From NCBI GenBank assembly GCA_002430925.1, contig DJDD01000067.1, positions 1 through 54,580 on the forward strand: a stretch of DNA of 54,580 nt. The letters run 5' to 3'. The position numbers and the translations under genes are program-made. This DNA comes from Flavobacteriales bacterium UBA5933. GTDB lineage: Bacteria; Bacteroidota; Bacteroidia; Flavobacteriales; Weeksellaceae. Shown here in pieces: positions 19,503 to 28,372 of the stretch (within the stretch, counting starts at the first letter, position 1; every line of letters starts with the position of its first letter). The notes beneath the pieces were generated by a model that saw only the letters and a program-made list of their open reading frames with translations, was not told the DNA's origin and searched no databases.

Positions 19503-20501
19503 ATGGATTTATCTAATAAAAGAGTTGGGTTGATAGGTAATGGTAGTTGGGCAACTGCAATTGCGAAAATGCTGAGTGAAAATCTAGAAACGTTCAATTG
19601 GTGGGTAAAAGATGAATATGCAAAAGGTTATTTAGAACGTCATAAACACAATCCGAATTACTTAACAGATGTTGAATTTAAAACAGAAAAATTAAATATT
19701 TCTACAGATATTAATGAAGTTGTTACGAATTCTGACATTATTTTTCTTGTCGTTCCATCAATTTATGTTGCAAATTGTTTAAGTAAACTTACTGTTTCTT
19801 TAGAAAATAAATTTGTTGTAACATCAATCAAAGGAATAATTCCTGACCATTATAAATTAGTTGGACAATATCTTTTTGATGAATTTGGACTAAAAGAAAA
19901 TCAACTAGGTGTTGTAAGTGGACCTTGCCATGCAGAAGAAGTTGCTTTGGAGCGTTTATCTTACTTAACAATTGCTGCAGAAAATGAAGATAATGCTCAA
20001 ATTGTTGCTGATCTACTTTCTTGTGACTTTATTAAAACAAAATTATCGAAAGATATCTACGGAACTGAATTTGGTGCTGTTCTGAAAAATATTTATGCTA
20101 TTGCAGCAGGAATTGCTCATGGTTTAGGATACGGAGATAATTTCCAGGCTGTATTAATGAGTAATGCTATTCGTGAAATGGATCATATCCTAAAAACTGT
20201 AAGCCCAATGAATAGACAAATTAATGATTCTGCTTATTTAGGTGATTTATTAGTAACAGGATATTCATTTTTCTCGAGAAATAGAATGTTTGGTAATATG
20301 ATTGGTAAAGGATACACCGTAAAATCTGCAATTCTTGAGATGAATATGGTTGCTGAAGGTTATTATGCAACAAAAGGGATTGCTATTCTTAATGAAACGT
20401 ATGCTATAAATGCACCAATTATAAATGCAGTTCATAAAATTCTTTATGAAGAAAAAAATGCTGCAAAAACAATTCAAAAATTATCAAAAAAATTAGACTA
20501 A
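19503..20501 (+). CDS. gpsA: Glycerol-3-phosphate dehydrogenase, NAD(P)+
   Basis: Reduces dihydroxyacetone phosphate to sn-glycerol-3-phosphate, the backbone of phospholipids. The N-terminal Rossmann motif is GLIGNGSWATAIAKML (residues 9-24). The family signature VVSGPCHAEEVA lies near residue 138 and the catalytic lysine is in AVLKNIYAIAAGIAHGLGYG near residue 195. The 332-residue length is normal. A promoter precedes it, and a small helical gene follows after 6 bp. Confidence 0.95.
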   Translation: MDLSNKRVGLIGNGSWATAIAKMLSENLETFNWWVKDEYAKGYLERHKHNPNYLTDVEFKTEKLNISTDINEVVTNSDIIFLVVPSIYVANCLSKLTVSLENKFVVTSIKGIIPDHYKLVGQYLFDEFGLKENQLGVVSGPCHAEEVALERLSYLTIAAENEDNAQIVADLLSCDFIKTKLSKDIYGTEFGAVLKNIYAIAAGIAHGLGYGDNFQAVLMSNAIREMDHILKTVSPMNRQINDSAYLGDLLVTGYSFFSRNRMFGNMIGKGYTVKSAILEMNMVAEGYYATKGIAILNETYAINAPIINAVHKILYEEKNAAKTIQKLSKKLD

Positions 20502-20507
20502 AAAAAG

Positions 20508-20921
20508 ATGATTAAACAAGATTTTATATCAAAATATATTCAAGAATTAGCTAAAACATTAGCTAAAATATTGTCGTTAGAATTAGGTAATGCTGATGAT
20601 GGTTTTTTAATTATTTTTAATCAGATGCTACAATCTTATTATAAAATAGATGATAATCATTTAGAGATTTTACTTGAAGAAAACCAAGAAAGAGATCAGT
20701 TCTTATTGTCTGATGAACTAAAAAAGAAAAATTTATTAACTTTTATGAAAGCTATTCGTGTATATCTTAATCAAGGAAATACAGAAAAAGCTAAAGCTTC
20801 TTATTTAGTTTTAAAGAGAATTGAAAGTATAAATACAGGAATTTTTCAGTTTCCGACAGAAGAAGATGCATTAATTGCCAATGAAAGAAAGATTATTGAA
20901 GAAAAAATGAATACTATTTAA
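20508..20921 (+). CDS. Small helical protein of unknown function, coupled to gpsA
   Basis: I do not recognise a family with certainty. The 137-residue product is predicted mostly alpha-helical, cytoplasmic, without signal peptide or membrane segment. Visible stretches are FISKYIQELAKTLAKILSLE at the N-terminus and KARIYL-like TPR-flavoured helices (FMKAIRVYLNQGNTEKAKAS) in the middle, which could be one degenerate TPR hairpin. It begins 6 bp after gpsA, so the two are almost certainly co-transcribed. Confidence 0.75.
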   Translation: MIKQDFISKYIQELAKTLAKILSLELGNADDGFLIIFNQMLQSYYKIDDNHLEILLEENQERDQFLLSDELKKKNLLTFMKAIRVYLNQGNTEKAKASYLVLKRIESINTGIFQFPTEEDALIANERKIIEEKMNTI

Positions 20922-20982
20922 AAAATATCAATTTATTTTTTTTGATTTATCTTTATCAAATAATCCTTTATAACCACAAAAT

Positions 20983-21645
20983 ATGAAAAAACTTATTTAT
21001 TTAACATTATTAATTCTATCAACGTTTGCTTTAACTGCTTGTTCTCATAATGATGATGGAGGAAATAACCAAAATGTTCCTAATAGTGGAATTGTAAATT
21101 ATAGAGGATATAGTCTTCCTCTTTATTATATTACAGTTGAAGATTATACCCCTTATGATAATGGAATTTCATATATCGTAGAATTATCTACAAATCCAGT
21201 AAATTATAATGGTAAAAACTCTGGGGCTTATATGTACTTAGAAATTTATCAATCAAATAGTTTAAGTTTTAGTGGGCAGTATACAACAAGTTCTACTAAT
21301 CAATATACTAGATCATTGGATTTGATTGAATTTCATGTAGATCCTTTATTACAAAATGGACTTCCTGTAGATGGACAATCGACTTTAGCAGTATATGATG
21401 ATTATTTTTCTTCAGGTTCTATTCTTTTGAATAACTACCAAAGTGATTTATTATATACAAACTTTGAAATGATTGATAAAGATGGATACCGATTAACTGG
21501 AAATTATGAAGGTGTTTTTGATTACATTCAAAACTATAGTGCTAAGAATGCAAAATCGAATCCTGCGCTTAGAAAAATGGTTGAAGATCGTAAAAAGTCT
21601 AAAGGACAATTAAGACAATTGCGTGCTGAAAGATTACAACAATAA
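20983..21645 (+). CDS. Predicted lipoprotein of unknown function
   Basis: A 220-residue lipoprotein: MKKLIYLTLLILSTFALTAC is a clean signal with lipidated cysteine at residue 20, followed by an Asp/Asn/Gly spacer (SHNDDGGNNQN) as in surface or outer-membrane lipoproteins. The middle is beta-rich with many Tyr, Asn and Ser. The last 40 residues switch to a strongly basic helix (RKMVEDRKKSKGQLRQLRAE). I do not recognise a domain. It lies 61 bp after the helical gene and ends in a strong terminator. Confidence 0.75.
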   Translation: MKKLIYLTLLILSTFALTACSHNDDGGNNQNVPNSGIVNYRGYSLPLYYITVEDYTPYDNGISYIVELSTNPVNYNGKNSGAYMYLEIYQSNSLSFSGQYTTSSTNQYTRSLDLIEFHVDPLLQNGLPVDGQSTLAVYDDYFSSGSILLNNYQSDLLYTNFEMIDKDGYRLTGNYEGVFDYIQNYSAKNAKSNPALRKMVEDRKKSKGQLRQLRAERLQQ

Positions 21646-21664
21646 TTTTATATAAAATTCAAAC

Positions 21665-21706
21665 AAAAAATTGCTTCAAAAAAATATTTTTTTGAAGCAA
21701 TTTTTT
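21665..21706 (+). terminator. Terminator of the lipoprotein gene
   Basis: AAAAAATTGCTTCAAAAAAAT pairs with its complement ending GAAGCAATTTTTT over about 20 bp. It lies 20 nt after the stop codon and immediately before repeat copy 2. Confidence 0.9.
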
Positions 21707-21710
21707 GTTT

Positions 21711-21841
21711 TTGCAATAGTGATTGAATTGGAAATCCTTTTTTGATTGGTCTTGGATTACGACTTTGCTAAATGACCTTGTTTAAATACAAGACCAATCT
21801 AAAAAGATTGCAACGAAAAGCACGGCCCGAAGGGATTGCCC
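21711..21841 (+). repeat. Dispersed structured repeat, copy 2 (131 bp)
   Basis: The 5' end TTGCAATAGTGATTGAA then GGAAATCC and the 3' end GCACGGCCCGAAGGG then ATTGCCC match the other copies. The stem arms GATTGGTCTTG (21744-21754) and CAAGACCAATC (21789-21799) pair perfectly and extend through T/A runs into AATC/GATT. The loop contains CGACTTTGCTAAATGACC, a diverged form of the internal module. It lies between convergent genes, directly behind a terminator. No ORF. Confidence 0.88.
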
Positions 21842-21852
21842 AATAAAAAAAG

Positions 21853-22758
21853 TTATTTTAGTTGCATTCTTTTCTTAGCTTCATCTAACCATGGTTGATA
21901 AGTACAATGTTTTAGGATTGCTTCGTAAATTGCTTTACTGTTGGGATCTTTTGCATCTAATTCGTAGATTAAAGAATTAAGAAATCCATTTTTTATACTT
22001 GGGCTTTTTATATTATCTAAGAGAGCTTCTGCAGAAAAACCTTCGTATAATTTTTCTTGTAAATTAGTCAAAACTAAACCTCTGTAACTTTGATACATTC
22101 TGAAATCTTCATCATTATCTAAATCAATAGAGTCTAGCTCTGTTAAAAAATTGATTGGTAATTGCTCTGACTCTGGATGAAAATAAGCATAAGAATCTTT
22201 ATAATTATATAATAAATTAATGTAATCGTAATTTAGATTCTTTTTCTCTTTACTAATGAATTTTGGGTTTATATCTGACTTTTGTAACTCTTGAATTAAT
22301 TTTTTATGAAAAGCTGTTATTTTCTCTCTAAATTTCTGAGGATCTAATTGAAATAACTCAGTATTATCTGCTAAAAAATCATCTGTTTCAAAATCTTTTT
22401 TAATCAAATAATTGTTTCGTTTGTATCCTTTTCCCGTGAAAGAAAAATGAGTGTCAATTTGATTTAAATCTACATTGAGAACCAAACTGTCATCTGGTAC
22501 TAAATAAATGGGATACTCGTCCCTGTCTATTGAAAGGGTTTTATATCCTTCGTCGTAAATATTTACCGTGTCGGAAAAATTTCCATCAAAATCTAATGCA
22601 AATGCTTTTTCTCTATTATTTAATAAAAGATAAATACTGTCTGTTTCTGCATTCGCAATTCTACCACTAAAATAAAGCACACTTTGATCTTTTTGTTTTG
22701 TAGTACAACTATAGTTTACAAATAGAATTAGTAAAAAATATTTCCAATAAGATGTCAT
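21853..22758 (-). CDS. DUF4369-like lipoprotein without a thioredoxin domain
   Basis: A predicted lipoprotein with signal MTSYWKYFLLILFVNYSC. The beta-rich part (FSGRIANAETDSIYLLLNNR, DGNFSDTVNI, YLVPDDSLVLNVDLNQ) looks like the DUF4369 region that precedes thioredoxin/TlpA domains in many Bacteroidota proteins. The rest is helical and ends with LDEAKKRMQLK; no CxxC thioredoxin motif is present, so it is either a truncated or a stand-alone form. I choose the ATG at 22758 over an in-frame TTG at 22785, because a promoter box (22783-22790) overlaps that TTG. It follows rnhA on the same strand. Confidence 0.75.
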   Translation of the reverse strand: MTSYWKYFLLILFVNYSCTTKQKDQSVLYFSGRIANAETDSIYLLLNNREKAFALDFDGNFSDTVNIYDEGYKTLSIDRDEYPIYLVPDDSLVLNVDLNQIDTHFSFTGKGYKRNNYLIKKDFETDDFLADNTELFQLDPQKFREKITAFHKKLIQELQKSDINPKFISKEKKNLNYDYINLLYNYKDSYAYFHPESEQLPINFLTELDSIDLDNDEDFRMYQSYRGLVLTNLQEKLYEGFSAEALLDNIKSPSIKNGFLNSLIYELDAKDPNSKAIYEAILKHCTYQPWLDEAKKRMQLK

Positions 22759-22782
22759 TTTTTTTCTTCTCACAATATGAAA

Positions 22783-22790
22783 CAAAAGTA
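22783..22790 (-). promoter_or_regulatory. -7 box TACTTTTG before the DUF4369-like gene
   Basis: The minus strand reads TACTTTTG 24 nt before the ATG at 22758, directly after the rnhA stop region. It rules out the longer TTG start. The -33 element is weak. Confidence 0.55.
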
Positions 22791-22795
22791 GATAA

Positions 22796-23269
22796 TTATT
22801 CCTCTTGTTGATGAATTTCGAAGTAAGAATCTATCTTAAAATTTTCTGGTTTATTTGCTGCTGCCACAGCGAGTTGATCAGCCATTTCATTCCAATGATG
22901 ACCTGCATGACCTTTGATCCACTGAAATTTTACATTGTGTATTTTGTATACCTCTAAAAATCGTTGCCATAAATCTGGATTTTTCTTTCCTTTGAATCCT
23001 TTTTTTTGCCAACCAAAAACCCAACGTTTTTCTACCGAATCTACAACATACTTGGAATCTGTAACAATTGTGATTTCTGTATTTGTGAATTTTAAGGTTT
23101 CAAGAGCTGTAATAACAGCCAACAATTCCATACGATTATTGGTTGTTAAGCGAAAGCCTTGAGAGATTTCTTTTTTTATTTTTTTCTCGGTTTCTAATAA
23201 AATACAACCAAAACCTCCAGGTCCAGGGTTTCCTAATGAAGAACCATCTGTATATGCTACAATTGCCAT
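22796..23269 (-). CDS. rnhA: Ribonuclease HI
   Basis: Degrades the RNA strand of RNA-DNA hybrids, for example R-loops and primers. The catalytic carboxylates are D8 (AYTDGSSLGNPGPGG), E48 (NNRMELLAV) and D71 (IVTDSKYVV), with the fourth in NEMADQLA; the GHAGHHWNE loop carries the catalytic histidine. The 157-residue length fits RNase HI. It starts 6 bp after the M1 aminopeptidase gene. Confidence 0.97.
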   Translation of the reverse strand: MAIVAYTDGSSLGNPGPGGFGCILLETEKKIKKEISQGFRLTTNNRMELLAVITALETLKFTNTEITIVTDSKYVVDSVEKRWVFGWQKKGFKGKKNPDLWQRFLEVYKIHNVKFQWIKGHAGHHWNEMADQLAVAAANKPENFKIDSYFEIHQQEE

Positions 23270-23275
23270 CTGTTA

Positions 23276-25132
23276 TTAAGGTTTATAATTTAACATTCCA
23301 TCAATTGTTTGTCTTGCAACAAAATGATAATTTGGACGAGCTGATTTGTAAATATCATTAGCCAAATCTAATTGTTTAGACTCTTTAAGAGCTAAATACA
23401 ATGGTTCTAAAAATTTACGACGACCAACATTCACTAAAAATTCTTTTGCATTTTTATTGACCTTATCATAATGTAAAAGAAATGCTTTCTCGAACCAAGC
23501 ACATTCTATTTCTGGATTTTTAGAATTTGTGAAATCATAAATTGCATCTAAATAAGCTAAATCTTCTTTTATATTTTTATTTACATCAATTTGACGAATG
23601 TAATGTAACCATTCATTCGTAGATTTTGTAGAAATAGTTATTTTTTGAGGATTTATGTTATTTCTTCCGTTCTTAATATCTTGTTGTAATTGCTTTTCTG
23701 CTAAATCAAATAATTTTGATGTAGGTTTTTGTACATCTTTAGGCCAACCAGTTGTATAAATCCATTCTTGTACAAAACTATCATCACCGTTTGTTAAGTT
23801 TTGTTTTAAGTAATCTATAAACTTTTCTGTTGTCATGGTTTGGAAAGCATGTGAAGAAAAGTAATTATTCAAAAATGCATCAAATTTTTCTCTTCCATAT
23901 TTATCTTCCAACATTTTCAGGAATAGATATCCTTTATCGTAAGGCACATCAGAAAAAGCATCATCAGGATTTTTACCTTTCATATTAACCTTTAAAGAAG
24001 TATATTCTTTTGGAATATTTTTCATTGATGTTTCTAAATCTTGAAAGCCAATTACAGAAATCATATCAGCATAATCTTTACCTTCTAATTCTTCCATAAT
24101 ACGACGTTCAAAATAAACGGTGAATCCTTCGTTTATCCAAAAGTCATCCCAAGTAGAATTTGTAACTAAATTACCTGACCATGAATGAGCTAATTCGTGA
24201 GCAACTAAATTAGTCATTGATCTATCTCCAACAATTGCAGTAGGTGTAGCAAATGTAAGACGAGGATTTTCCATTCCTCCAAATGGGAAAGAAGGAGGAA
24301 GAACTAAAACATCAAACTGTTCCCAAGGGTATTTTCCGTATAATTTTTCTGCTGTTGTAACCATTTTGCCCATGTCTGCAAATTCCCATACAGCATCTTT
24401 CAGCAAATTTGGTTCAGCATAAATTCCTGTTCTATTGTCTATAGCTTGGTAATTTACATCTCCTACAGCTAAAGCAACTAAATAAGGTGCTATTGGCTGT
24501 GGCATTTTGAATGTATAAATTCCATCTTTAGATTTTTCTTTTGGATTAATAGCACTCATTAACGCCATAAGATCTTTTGGTGTTTTTACTCTTGCATCAT
24601 AAGTAATACGAACACTTGGTGTATCTTGAATAGGAATCCATGAACGTGTAAGAATTGCTTGACCTTGTGACAATAGAAAAGGTTGTTTTTTATCGTGAGT
24701 TTGTTCTGGACTCAACCATTGTAATGCGTTTGCATCTGATGCTGTTTTATAATAAACTGTAACAACTGTATCTTTTGGAGTAATATCAATTTCTAAAGCG
24801 CGTCCCTTTACCGCATCTCTCTTACCTAATTGAAATGTAGTTTTTTTATGATTGCCCAATAAAACAGAATCAATTTTTAATTCTTCAGTATCAAGAATTA
24901 TTTTCTTTGAATTATTATTTTTGAATAAATAAGATGCTGATCCTTTTATTTGATGAGTTTTAAAATCAGTTTCTATATCCAAGCTCAAATGCTTAATACG
25001 TGCTTTATCTAAATCTGCAAATGTTTGATTATCTTTTGCTTCTTGTACCCCTTTTATAGTAGATGAAGTTTGTTTATTGCAACTAGTAGCAATTATTGCA
25101 GTACCTAATGCGATATAAACTAATTTTTGCAT
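23276..25132 (-). CDS. M1-family metallo-aminopeptidase (leukotriene-A4-hydrolase-like)
   Basis: A zinc aminopeptidase, predicted to be a lipoprotein because the N-terminus MQKLVYIALGTAIIATSC has a lipobox with cysteine 18. The exopeptidase motif GGMENP is at residues 285-290 and the zinc site HELAH at 312-316, with the third ligand E335 in WINEGF. The C-terminal helical domain resembles that of LTA4 hydrolase-type enzymes, and 618 residues is the usual length. Its start overlaps the end of plsC by 13 bp, so translation is probably coupled. It likely trims peptides in the periplasm. Confidence 0.93.
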   Translation of the reverse strand: MQKLVYIALGTAIIATSCNKQTSSTIKGVQEAKDNQTFADLDKARIKHLSLDIETDFKTHQIKGSASYLFKNNNSKKIILDTEELKIDSVLLGNHKKTTFQLGKRDAVKGRALEIDITPKDTVVTVYYKTASDANALQWLSPEQTHDKKQPFLLSQGQAILTRSWIPIQDTPSVRITYDARVKTPKDLMALMSAINPKEKSKDGIYTFKMPQPIAPYLVALAVGDVNYQAIDNRTGIYAEPNLLKDAVWEFADMGKMVTTAEKLYGKYPWEQFDVLVLPPSFPFGGMENPRLTFATPTAIVGDRSMTNLVAHELAHSWSGNLVTNSTWDDFWINEGFTVYFERRIMEELEGKDYADMISVIGFQDLETSMKNIPKEYTSLKVNMKGKNPDDAFSDVPYDKGYLFLKMLEDKYGREKFDAFLNNYFSSHAFQTMTTEKFIDYLKQNLTNGDDSFVQEWIYTTGWPKDVQKPTSKLFDLAEKQLQQDIKNGRNNINPQKITISTKSTNEWLHYIRQIDVNKNIKEDLAYLDAIYDFTNSKNPEIECAWFEKAFLLHYDKVNKNAKEFLVNVGRRKFLEPLYLALKESKQLDLANDIYKSARPNYHFVARQTIDGMLNYKP

Positions 25133-25875
25133 TGTTGTAAATCTTTTAAAATTGTGTTGAAAGCTGCTTCTTTTAAAGCTTCTCTGTCCTTGTTAATTTC
25201 TAAATTATCGGTTTCGAAAATAGTCAATAAACGTACTTTGATTTTTCCTGGATATCCTCTGAACCAATTGAAAGGAAACATTTTATTTAAGCCATGTATA
25301 GCAATTACAGCTAAAGGTGTTTTCGTTTCTATTGCAATATTAAAAGCTCCGTTTTTGAATGGATCTAAGTAAATTTGAAATTCTTTTTGATTAGTAACTC
25401 CACCTTCAGGAAAGATAAAAATACTTATATTTTGATCTAATTTCTTGATTGATTCTGGATATACATTGGCTTTACTACGCGCATTTGTACGATCGACTGG
25501 AATACAAAATCGTTCGAAAATTTTACCAAAGATAGGTATTTTAAGTAATTCCGCTTTACCTACAAAAGCAATTGGATAATCTTTGAGAATAGTAAACATT
25601 AACATAATATCCATTATAGAACTATGATTTGCAACGAATACATAATTTCTATTAGGATCTAATGCAACGTGTTTTTTATAATCAACTGTAAATCCGGTAC
25701 CATAAAGTAAGAATTTACCCCAAAATCGGACTAATGGATATATATATGGGAAGGTTTTATCAAAATATGATAATGGTAAAACAATAAAAACTCCTATTAC
25801 TAAGACATAAGATAATGATAAAAAAATCATCCAAACTCTCCATAATAAAACTAAAAATCCCTTGATATATTTCAT
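25120..25875 (-). CDS. plsC: 1-acyl-sn-glycerol-3-phosphate acyltransferase
   Basis: Adds the second acyl chain to lysophosphatidic acid to make phosphatidic acid at the inner membrane. The acyltransferase motifs are NHSSIMD (HX4D) near residue 85, FCIPVDRTNA, FPEGGVTN, and a later proline-containing motif TKTPLAVIAIHG. Two N-terminal hydrophobic segments anchor it. ATG 25875 gives 251 residues; the frame extends upstream to 25968, but a promoter box at 25899-25906 lies inside that extension. It heads plsC-M1 peptidase-rnhA. Confidence 0.9.
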   Translation of the reverse strand: MKYIKGFLVLLWRVWMIFLSLSYVLVIGVFIVLPLSYFDKTFPYIYPLVRFWGKFLLYGTGFTVDYKKHVALDPNRNYVFVANHSSIMDIMLMFTILKDYPIAFVGKAELLKIPIFGKIFERFCIPVDRTNARSKANVYPESIKKLDQNISIFIFPEGGVTNQKEFQIYLDPFKNGAFNIAIETKTPLAVIAIHGLNKMFPFNWFRGYPGKIKVRLLTIFETDNLEINKDREALKEAAFNTILKDLQQCKN

Positions 25876-25898
25876 AAAATTTCCATTCGTCAATTTTT

Positions 25899-25906
25899 CA
25901 AAGATA
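25899..25906 (-). promoter_or_regulatory. -7 box of plsC (TATCTTTG)
   Basis: The minus strand reads TATCTTTG, a perfect TAnnTTTG, 23 nt before the chosen plsC ATG. It decides against the longer start at 25968. Confidence 0.65.
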
Positions 25907-26003
25907 AAACACTTAAATATTTTGTAAACTATAATTAATATACATCTGTAGTATATAAATAACTTCATCTTGTAATTTAATTATAGAATAAGATTGAAAT
26001 GCT

Positions 26004-26011
26004 TAAATTTG
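26004..26011 (+). promoter_or_regulatory. -7 box of pgi (TAAATTTG)
   Basis: TAAATTTG is a perfect consensus match, ending 20 nt before the pgi ATG at 26032. The -33 element is not obvious. Confidence 0.6.
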
Positions 26012-26031
26012 TTTAGAAAAAATACAAAAAA

Positions 26032-27684
26032 ATGGCTTTAAACACAACTAATCCAAGAGATACAAAAGCTTGGAATAAATTAGAAACACATTTTTCTGTT
26101 ATAGAAAAATTAACAATAAAAGAATTATTTGAACAAAATACGAAACGTTTTGAAGGCTTTTCAATTCAATATCCCTCTTTATTAGTAGATTACTCTAAAA
26201 ATAGAATAAATGCTGAAACAATTCAATTATTAATTGATTTAGCAAAAGAAATGGATGTTGATGGTGCTATTCAGCAAATGTTTAATGGAGAAAAAATAAA
26301 TCAGACTGAGCAAAGAGCTGTTTTACACACAGCACTTAGAAATCGTTCTAATGAAGAAGTTTTAGTTGATGGTATTGATGTAATGCCTCAAATCAATGAA
26401 GTTTTAGAACAAATGAAGAATTTTTCTGAAAAAGTAATTTCTGGAGAATGGAAAGGTTTTTCTGGAAAGGAGATTACTGATGTTGTAAATATCGGAATCG
26501 GAGGTTCTGATCTTGGTCCAGTAATGGTTACTGAAGCTTTGAAACATTATAAAACGCGTTTAAATGTTCATTTTGTATCAAATGTAGATGGAACTCATCT
26601 AGCTGAAACTTTCAAAACTATTAATCCAGAAACTACATTATTTATTGTAGCTTCTAAAACATTTACTACGCAAGAAACAATGACTAATGCTTTTTCTGCA
26701 AAAGAATGGTTTTTAAATTCTGGTGCTAAAGAAGAAGATGTTGCTAAACACTTTGTGGCTTTATCTACAAATGCTGATGGTGTTTCAAAATTTGGAATTG
26801 ATACTGCTAATATGTTCCAATTTTGGGATTGGGTTGGTGGTCGATATTCATTATGGAGTGCAATAGGTTTAAGTATTTGTTTGGCTGTTGGATTTGATAA
26901 ATTCGAAGAATTACTAGAAGGAGCTCATGAAATGGATGTTCATTTCAAAACAGAAACATTAGATCAAAACATTCCTGTTATTTTAGCATTATTAGGAATT
27001 TGGTATAATAACTTCTTTGGAGCAGATTCTTATGCTTTATTACCTTACGAACAATATCTATCTCGTTTTGCTGCATATTTTCAACAAGGAGATATGGAGA
27101 GTAATGGTAAATATGTTGGTAGAAATGGGGAAAAAGTTAATTACCAAACAGGACCGATTATTTGGGGAGAACCAGGGACAAATGGACAACATGCTTTTTA
27201 TCAATTAATCCATCAAGGGACAAAATTAATTCCTGCTGATTTTATTGCTGGAGCTAACTCATTAAATAAATTAGGAGATCATCATGCAAAATTATTGTCA
27301 AACTTTTTTGCCCAAACAGAAGCTTTAGCTTTTGGAAAAGATGAAGCAACAGTTGTTGATGAACTAAAAAAGGCTGGAAAATCTGAAACAGAAATTGATT
27401 ACTTAACTGCTTTTAAAATTTTTGAAGGAAATAGACCTACAAATTCAATTTTGTATGATGTATTAACTCCTAAAGTTCTTGGTAACTTAATTGCAATGTA
27501 TGAACATAAGATTTTTGTGCAAGGAGTAATTTGGAATATATTCTCATTCGACCAATGGGGAGTTGAATTAGGGAAACAGTTAGCAAATGTTATTTTACCT
27601 GAGTTAGAGAATGATGAAACGATTACAAGTCATGATTCTTCTACGAATGGATTAATTAACACATATAAATACTGGAGAAAATAA
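26032..27684 (+). CDS. pgi: Glucose-6-phosphate isomerase
   Basis: Interconverts glucose-6-phosphate and fructose-6-phosphate in glycolysis and gluconeogenesis. Signature stretches are [14 protein letters not shown] near residue 155, [15 protein letters not shown] near 210, and the family patterns [16 protein letters not shown] and [13 protein letters not shown] (catalytic His). The catalytic Glu is in [11 protein letters not shown]. The length of 550 residues matches the long bacterial/eukaryotic form. It is transcribed alone, with its own promoter and terminator. Confidence 0.97.
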   Translation: MALNTTNPRDTKAWNKLETHFSVIEKLTIKELFEQNTKRFEGFSIQYPSLLVDYSKNRINAETIQLLIDLAKEMDVDGAIQQMFNGEKINQTEQRAVLHTALRNRSNEEVLVDGIDVMPQINEVLEQMKNFSEKVISGEWKGFSGKEITDVVNIGIGGSDLGPVMVTEALKHYKTRLNVHFVSNVDGTHLAETFKTINPETTLFIVASKTFTTQETMTNAFSAKEWFLNSGAKEEDVAKHFVALSTNADGVSKFGIDTANMFQFWDWVGGRYSLWSAIGLSICLAVGFDKFEELLEGAHEMDVHFKTETLDQNIPVILALLGIWYNNFFGADSYALLPYEQYLSRFAAYFQQGDMESNGKYVGRNGEKVNYQTGPIIWGEPGTNGQHAFYQLIHQGTKLIPADFIAGANSLNKLGDHHAKLLSNFFAQTEALAFGKDEATVVDELKKAGKSETEIDYLTAFKIFEGNRPTNSILYDVLTPKVLGNLIAMYEHKIFVQGVIWNIFSFDQWGVELGKQLANVILPELENDETITSHDSSTNGLINTYKYWRK

Positions 27685-27704
27685 CAAGAAAATAAACTTA
27701 TATC

Positions 27705-27736
27705 ATCCGAAGAAATTTTATTTCTTCGGATTTTTT
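27705..27736 (+). terminator. Terminator of pgi
   Basis: ATCCGAAGAAA and TTTCTTCGGAT form a perfect 11-bp stem with loop TTTTA, followed by a T-run. Confidence 0.9.
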
Positions 27737-27761
27737 ATTTATACTAAACAGATGAATTTTA

Positions 27762-27795
27762 AAACAAAAAATGCCGAAGATAAATCTTCGGCATT
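27762..27795 (-). terminator. Terminator of the skp/bamA operon
   Basis: On the minus strand AATGCCGAAGAT pairs with ATCTTCGGCATT (12 bp, loop of two bases) and is followed by TTTTTG. It lies 32 nt after the second OmpH stop and faces the pgi terminator. Confidence 0.88.
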
Positions 27796-27827
27796 CATAT
27801 ATTATTTAATGTTATAATAATTATAGA

Positions 27828-28343
27828 TTATAATCCTAATTCTTTTTTAACATCGTTTAATAAGTCATATCCTCCAGCTTTGTAAACTAATACACCAGCA
27901 GGTAAAACATATTTAACACCTTTTTTTGCAGCAGCAGAACTAATTGCATCAGAAACTCTTTTTTCAATAGGATCCATTAATGCTTTTTCTTTAGCTTGCA
28001 TTTCTTCTTGAGCAGCTTTTGCGTATGTTTCATACTTTTGTTGCATTTGTTGCTCTTTTTCTTGGTATTTATTAGCAGCAATTAATTTTTGTTGCTCTTC
28101 TTGAGATTTACCAGCTAAATCTTTTTGAGCTGTCTCCATGAATGTTTTGTAGTCAGCTTGTAATTTAGCAATAGCATCTTGGTGTTTTTTTCCTAAAACT
28201 TCTAATTCACCTTCAGCTTTTTTATATGCAGGCATTGTTTCTATTACTGCTTGAGTATCGATATAAGCGATTTCTTGAGCATAAGTTAAAACGCTTCCGA
28301 AAATCATCATTGCCAATACTGCTATCAATCTAATTTGTTTCAT
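27828..28343 (-). CDS. OmpH/Skp-family periplasmic chaperone (second copy)
   Basis: A periplasmic chaperone that holds unfolded outer-membrane proteins for the BAM machine. The 171 residues have a signal peptide ending near LTYAQ (residues 1-22), the IAYIDTQAVIETMPAYKKAE start of the mature protein, and a long Lys/Glu/Gln coiled coil that forms the Skp tentacles, then the KGVKYVLPAG strand near the C-terminus. It is the last gene of the bamA cluster, 29 bp after its paralogue at 28373-28954. Confidence 0.92.
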   Translation of the reverse strand: MKQIRLIAVLAMMIFGSVLTYAQEIAYIDTQAVIETMPAYKKAEGELEVLGKKHQDAIAKLQADYKTFMETAQKDLAGKSQEEQQKLIAANKYQEKEQQMQQKYETYAKAAQEEMQAKEKALMDPIEKRVSDAISSAAAKKGVKYVLPAGVLVYKAGGYDLLNDVKKELGL

Positions 28344-28372
28344 TTCTAGTCTAATTTGAATTTTAATATTTA

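Noticed and set aside
20265..20477. Minus-strand frame inside gpsA
   Set aside because: It is wholly inside the conserved gpsA coding region, has an odd Asn/Phe/Cys composition and no promoter.
22758..22785. Longer start (TTG at 22785) for the DUF4369-like lipoprotein
   Set aside because: A TAnnTTTG promoter box covers the site, and the shorter start gives a clean lipoprotein signal.
25876..25968. N-terminal extension of plsC by 31 residues
   Set aside because: It contains the promoter box TATCTTTG and adds a Cys/Tyr/Ile-rich segment not seen in the family.
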